Assembly: GCA_016702645.1 (NCBI GenBank)
Contig: JADJDP010000011.1
Location: 1-9,890, forward strand
DNA from: Flavobacteriales bacterium
Lineage (GTDB): Bacteria; Bacteroidota; Bacteroidia; Flavobacteriales_F; PHOS-HE28
Direction: 5' to 3'
Length of the DNA: 9,890 nucleotides
Shown here: piece after piece, positions 6,799-9,890 of the stretch
How positions within the stretch are numbered: position 1 is the first letter of the stretch
Layout of the letters: every line of letters begins with the position of its first letter
Notes under the pieces: generated by a model
What the model saw: the letters and a program-made list of their open reading frames with translations, nothing else
Told to the model about the DNA's origin: nothing
Database searches by the model: none
Position numbers and translations under genes: made by a program

Positions 6799-6823
6799 TC
6801 TGCGTCTTTGCGCCTTTGCGGCC
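6799..6823. repeat. Imperfect tandem GCG(T/C)CTTTGCG repeat after prfB
   Basis: The stretch CTCTGCGTCTTTGCGCCTTTG and the following CGGCC repeat the unit TGCGYCTT about every nine bases. It lies directly after the prfB stop (6828-6830). I have a general recollection of similar CTTTGCGCCTTTGCG strings as dispersed intergenic repeats in many bacterial genomes, but I cannot verify copies here because only one is in the window. Its role is unknown. Confidence 0.4.
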
Positions 6824-6827
6824 ATCA

Positions 6828-7925
6828 TCACACCTTCTGGCTTTGCCCCTGTTGCATCAGGAACGCTTTCAAGAATTCATCGATCCCGCCGTTGAGGACA
6901 TCGTCCGTGTTGCTCGTCTCGTACCCCGTACGAACGTCCTTCACCAGCTTGTACGGTTGTAGCACGTAGTTGCGGATCTGGCTCCCCCACTCGATCTTCT
7001 TCTTGCCCGCCTCGATCTCGTTTCGCTTACTGCGGCGCTTCTCCAGTTCAGCTTCGTAGAGCTGGCTCTTCAACAACTGCAATGCCTTGGTCTTGTTGTC
7101 CAGCTGGCTGCGCGTTTCGGTGTTCTCGATCACAATGCCGCTGGGTCCGTGGCGCAGGCGCACACCGGTCTCCACTTTGTTCACGTTCTGGCCACCGGCA
7201 CCACCACTGCGGAACGTGTCCCACGTGATGTCCGCCGGGTTGATGTCGATCTCGATGGTCTCGTCCACCAATGGGTACACGTAGACGCTCACGAAGCTCG
7301 TGTGCCTGCGCGCGTTGCTGTCGAACGGACTGATACGCACCAAGCGATGCACGCCGTTCTCGCTCTTCAGCATGCCGTAGGCGAAATCCCCGTTCACTTC
7401 CATGGTGGCCTGCTTGATGCCCGCGCCCTCACCGTCCTGGTAGTCGAGCACCTTCACCTCGTAGTCGTTCTTGCTGGCCCACATACGGTACATGCGCAGG
7501 AGCATCAGCGCCCAATCGCAGCTTTCGGTACCACCGGCGCCGCTGCTGATCTGCACCACGGCGCTCAGCGGATCCTCCTCGGCGCTGAGCATGTTCTTGA
7601 ACTCGAGCTCCTCCAACGCCGCAGCGGACTTCTTGAACTGCGCGTCCATCTCCTCCTCGCTCACCTCTTTCGCCTTGAAGAAATCGAAGGTCACCTCGGC
7701 ATCGTCCACTTCGCGCTTCACGCCTTCGTACAGACCCACCCAGCGCTTCAGCTCGCGGATCTTCTTCATCACGAGCTGCGCCTTCTTCTGGTCGGTCCAG
7801 AAATCGGGGTCGTGCGTGTACTTCTCCTCCTCCAGGATCTGCCCGCGCTTTTCCTCCACGTCCAGGTAGCCCTTCAGCGCTTCGAGGCGTTCTTTGAGGT
7901 CCGTGATCTTGTCGATCGTGATCAT
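6828..7925 (-). CDS. prfB: Peptide chain release factor 2, without programmed frameshift
   Basis: Recognises UGA and UAA stop codons in the ribosome and triggers peptide release. From ATG 7925 (MITIDKITDLKERLEALKGY) the protein is 365 residues, the normal RF2 length. SPF at residues 199-201 is the RF2 stop-codon tripeptide (RF1 has PxT), and GGAGGQNVNK at 241-250 contains the GGQ catalytic loop. Around codon 20 the sequence reads GGC TAC CTG GAC, where E. coli prfB has an in-frame UGA and +1 shift; here the frame is continuous, so that autoregulation is absent. The frame is open further upstream to 8036, but those residues have no RF2 similarity and cover the -7 promoter element, so the ATG at 7925 is chosen. 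recX lies upstream and fumC downstream on the same strand. Confidence 0.98.
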   Translation of the reverse strand: MITIDKITDLKERLEALKGYLDVEEKRGQILEEEKYTHDPDFWTDQKKAQLVMKKIRELKRWVGLYEGVKREVDDAEVTFDFFKAKEVSEEEMDAQFKKSAAALEELEFKNMLSAEEDPLSAVVQISSGAGGTESCDWALMLLRMYRMWASKNDYEVKVLDYQDGEGAGIKQATMEVNGDFAYGMLKSENGVHRLVRISPFDSNARRHTSFVSVYVYPLVDETIEIDINPADITWDTFRSGGAGGQNVNKVETGVRLRHGPSGIVIENTETRSQLDNKTKALQLLKSQLYEAELEKRRSKRNEIEAGKKKIEWGSQIRNYVLQPYKLVKDVRTGYETSNTDDVLNGGIDEFLKAFLMQQGQSQKV

Positions 7926-7932
7926 TGGGCGG

Positions 7933-7940
7933 CAAAAGTA
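7933..7940 (-). promoter_or_regulatory. Bacteroidota-type -7 element TACTTTTG in front of prfB
   Basis: On the minus strand TACTTTTG matches the Bacteroidota -7 consensus TAnnTTTG exactly and ends seven bases before the prfB ATG. No TTG is visible 19-21 bases further upstream for the -33 element. The start site would fall at or beside the ATG, implying a very short leader or leaderless mRNA. The element forms the loop of a GGGCGGC/GCCGCCC inverted repeat (7927-7947). Confidence 0.5.
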
Positions 7941-7976
7941 GCCGCCCGTCCGTCCGCCGTAGGCGTATTTCCAGAA

Positions 7977-8005
7977 CGCGGGCGCTGCGGAGCAGCGGGC
8001 CCGCG
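7977..8005. repeat. Very stable GC hairpin between recX and prfB
   Basis: CGCGGG and CGCTGC (7977-7988) pair with GCAGCG and CCCGCG (7992-7997 and 8000-8005) around a GGA loop, with a two-base GG bulge. It lies 84 bases beyond the recX stop and about 50 bases upstream of the prfB start. It may end or stabilise the recX transcript, but there is no T-run on either side, so a classic intrinsic terminator is not supported. Confidence 0.55.
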
Positions 8006-8088
8006 TATCCGGAATCTCCAAAGCCATCAAAGTCATTGGTGAGACAGCCCGGAGACCCTCCTATCGTCGGGTTCAGCGTGACGCACGG

Positions 8089-8562
8089 TCAACGGTCGAT
8101 ACTTGCATTGGAGAGCGCCTTCTCCACCTGCTCCACCGCGTACCCTCTCCCGATGAAGTACCGCAGCACCTTCTGCCGCTTGATGAACGCGTCGTCCTCC
8201 TTCACCCTTTCCCAGCGCTTGACCACAGCCCTGGCCAGCGCCTTCTTGTACTCGTCGTCCTCGATGGACTTCAGCCCCAGCGCGATGCACGGTTCGGAGA
8301 CCTGCTTCAACCTCAGCGCCTGCTCGATCTTCCGCCGACCCCAACCCTTCTGCCGAAACTTGCTCACCGCAAAGTGCTCAGCGAAGCGCGCTTCGTTGAG
8401 GAAGCCCTCGCCGATGAGTTGGGCGATGATCGCTTCCACCTGCGTCCTGTGCTCACCCCATCCGTAGAGCTTGTCGCGGACTTCCTGCTGGGCACGTTCC
8501 TGGCGGGCGCAATAGGCGCGGGCCTTGACGACGGCTGGAGAGGATGACGGTTTCTTCGGCAT
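8089..8562 (-). CDS. recX: Regulatory protein RecX
   Basis: RecX binds RecA filaments and limits recombinase activity. The 157-residue protein starts MPKKPSSSPAVVKARAYCAR and shows the family's three-helix repeats: AYCARQERAQQEVRDKLYGW, then IAQLIGEGFLNEARFAEHFA with the typical L-x-E-G-F-L-N-E-x-R-F-A core, SKFRQKGWGRRKIEQALRLK, and RYFIGRGYAVEQVEKAL near the end. GTG at 8589 is in frame and would add nine residues (MFLTLAFSS), but ATG 8562 with basic residues is the natural start. A possible promoter lies just upstream. The frame is intact. It diverges from the secreted repeat protein, and prfB follows 163 bases downstream on the same strand. Confidence 0.93.
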   Translation of the reverse strand: MPKKPSSSPAVVKARAYCARQERAQQEVRDKLYGWGEHRTQVEAIIAQLIGEGFLNEARFAEHFAVSKFRQKGWGRRKIEQALRLKQVSEPCIALGLKSIEDDEYKKALARAVVKRWERVKEDDAFIKRQKVLRYFIGRGYAVEQVEKALSNASIDR

Positions 8563-8573
8563 GGAGGAGAATG

Positions 8574-8606
8574 CCAACGTAAGGAACACTCCCGCCTCTT
8601 TGGCAA
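8574..8606 (-). promoter_or_regulatory. Possible Bacteroidota promoter for recX
   Basis: On the minus strand TTG (8604-8606) is followed after 22 bases by TACGTTGG (8574-8581), which differs from TAnnTTTG at one base. The spacing is slightly longer than the usual 19-21. It ends 11 bases upstream of the recX ATG. This is pattern matching only. Confidence 0.25.
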
Positions 8607-8717
8607 GGGCCGTGAAGACAAGTGGTGGTGAGCATGACTATATTCGACAAACGCGCTGGCAGCGGCCGGAACAGATTCCACGTCCATCATAGCTATCATG
8701 ACTCCGGATCTTCCAAC

Positions 8718-9890
8718 ATGGCCTGCTCGTCGTTCTTCTCCTTTCGTCGCCCCATTCATTCTCCCAAAGCACCTTCCAACAGCTATTCCCTGGTTTGCAG
8801 AATTCGATGGGCAACAATGCACACCGCTCACATAACGGGGGTGTAACGTTCGCCACGTGGGCCTATGACCAGTTCGGGATGTCTGGCAGGGATATGGTGC
8901 TGATCTCCTTGAGTGATCAGGGTGATACGCTTTGGACCAGGACGTACGGGCGGCCCCATAACGACCAGAGCTTCTCGATGCTGGGAACCGCTGATGGCGG
9001 GTATTTGATTGTCGGCGGTACCGACACCTCCGACATAATCAATCCAGGGCAACAATTGTATCTAATCAGAACTGATGCATTTGGCGATACGCTTTGGACC
9101 AGAGCCTACTGGCGGTCGAGTTATGACTATGGACTTGCTGCCACGGAGTGCTTCGATGGAGGATTCACAATTGTCGGAACGTCCAGCCCCGGTGGTTTGT
9201 ACTTGGTAAGAATTGGTGCGCAAGGGAACCTGATCTGGTCCCGTGTTTTTGATAAGCGGGACCCGCCATTCTTTGACAGCCAAGTACCAACAGCTTGGGG
9301 CGTAGCTCAGCTTGTGGATGGTAGTTTCATTGTTTGCGGAAACCACCAGAGCGGAGCGGCGTTAGTATCCAATATCAATAGCGTCGGTGACCTTCTTTGG
9401 ACTCGAAGAACTGACATCGGCAACGTAGTTGCGCTCCGCCAAATAGTGGCAACTCAGAATGGAGGCTGCCTTATGGTCGGTCCGATCCAAATTGACGGTG
9501 ACTAGGATTGCCTATTTGTCAAAGCCGATTCTCTCGGGACTATCGCTTGGTCAAGGGCTTATGACTGTGGCGGAGATGAGTCTCTATTCTCTATTATTCA
9601 AACTACAGATAGCGGATTCGCTGTTGCTGGCTATACCACGGAAGCAATCCCCGCTCCCCATGATATGTACTTCTTGAAGACTGATAGCGTCGGCTTGGTG
9701 CAATTCTCGATATCGTTCGGAGGTTCTTCCGTGGACATCGGACAAGACGTTGTTGAAGCGGATGACGGAGGCTACTTCATAGTTGGCTACACAAAGAGCT
9801 TCGGATACGACACCTCCATGTATGCCATGAAGATCAACTTGACCGATGATGGGGCTTGCTATCAGAACAACATATCGACCATTGTTACCG
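8718..9890 (+). CDS. Secreted repeat protein (Bacteroidota beta-propeller-like), disrupted and cut by window edge
   Basis: A signal peptide (GLLVVLLLSSPHSFSQSTFQ) is joined to ATG 8718 if one G is added at 8720-8721. After it come about six repeats of 50-55 residues of the form xLYLIRTDxxGDTLWTRxYG...DGGYLIVGGT, with unit starts near 8894, 9056, 9197, 9359, 9506 and 9662. Neighbouring units also share DNA: GATACGCTTTGGACCAG occurs at 8924-8940 and 9086-9102. This architecture is known in Bacteroidota as secreted, propeller-like proteins that often end with a type IX secretion sorting domain, which would lie beyond the window. An in-frame TAG at 9503-9505 interrupts unit 4 to 5 (IDGD, stop, DCLFVKADSLG); the same frame then stays open to the edge, so one base changed from TAT/TAC would explain it. 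The function is unknown. It is more A/T-rich than the genes to its left. Confidence 0.75.

Noticed and set aside
5659..6969. Long plus-strand open frame opposite fumC (436 codons)
   Set aside because: It is the antisense shadow of fumC in a GC-rich genome; composition is His/Arg-rich and no domain is recognisable, while the fumC frame is fully conserved.
7926..8036. N-terminal extension of prfB to 8036
   Set aside because: These codons have no RF2 similarity and span the promoter-like element and the GC hairpin.
7149..8042. Long plus-strand open frame opposite prfB (297 codons)
   Set aside because: Antisense shadow of prfB, His/Leu/Val-rich with no recognisable motif.
8040..8088. Possible tRNA-like GGGTTC segment between recX and prfB
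   Set aside because: No acceptor stem, anticodon stem or CCA end could be assembled around it.
8639..8646. TATATTCG as a -7 promoter element for the secreted repeat protein
   Set aside because: One mismatch to TAnnTTTG and no TTG at the right spacing, with a 70-base leader; not supported well enough.
1..9890. Mobile elements, CRISPR arrays, phage or toxin-antitoxin systems
   Set aside because: No transposase, integrase, regular spaced repeats or recognisable toxin-antitoxin pair was found on either strand.

Overview
The window looks like a chromosomal stretch from a GC-rich member of Bacteroidota, probably Flavobacteriales-like. This rests on a secreted multi-repeat protein of the Bacteroidota type at the right edge, a Kelch-like secreted protein fragment at the left edge, a DUF6132 membrane protein, weak or absent Shine-Dalgarno sequences, and a TAnnTTTG-type -7 element in front of prfB. 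No rRNA, tRNA, CRISPR array, transposase or phage gene was seen.

Left half (about 1-4523): a sulfide/persulfide oxidation neighbourhood. From left to right it holds the start of a Kelch-like secreted protein (minus, cut by the edge), a type II sulfide:quinone oxidoreductase (minus), a divergent intergenic region, a persulfide dioxygenase-rhodanese fusion (plus), a short gap with a palindrome, then a tight run of a DUF6132 membrane protein, a small YgaP-like membrane protein and a thioredoxin (plus), and a convergent Crp/Fnr-family regulator (minus). The likely logic is that SQR makes persulfide from sulfide, the dioxygenase-rhodanese turns persulfide into sulfite and/or thiosulfate, the thioredoxin and small Cys-bearing membrane proteins assist, and the regulator controls the set. 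A GTGA-N6-TCAC motif lies between the SQR and dioxygenase genes and a GTGAT-N5-ATCAC palindrome lies upstream of the DUF6132 gene.

Many genes in this half are split by one- or two-base indels: about seven in SQR, four in the dioxygenase, one in DUF6132, three in the regulator, and several in the Kelch fragment. Several sit in short homopolymers and the protein sequence resumes correctly in another frame, so base-level sequence error is the leading explanation, with true gene decay as the alternative.

Right half (about 4673-8562): ordinary intact genes. These are a DUF3332 lipoprotein (plus), a strong bidirectional terminator, class II fumarase fumC (minus), release factor 2 prfB (minus, without the programmed frameshift) and recX (minus). 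The fumC-prfB gap has palindromic repeats and a GCGYCTTTGCG-type repeat, and the prfB-recX gap has a very stable hairpin and the prfB -7 element inside an inverted repeat.

Right edge (8718-9890): a secreted protein built of about six repeats of 50-55 residues, with a frame break right after the start codon and one in-frame TAG; it continues past the window.
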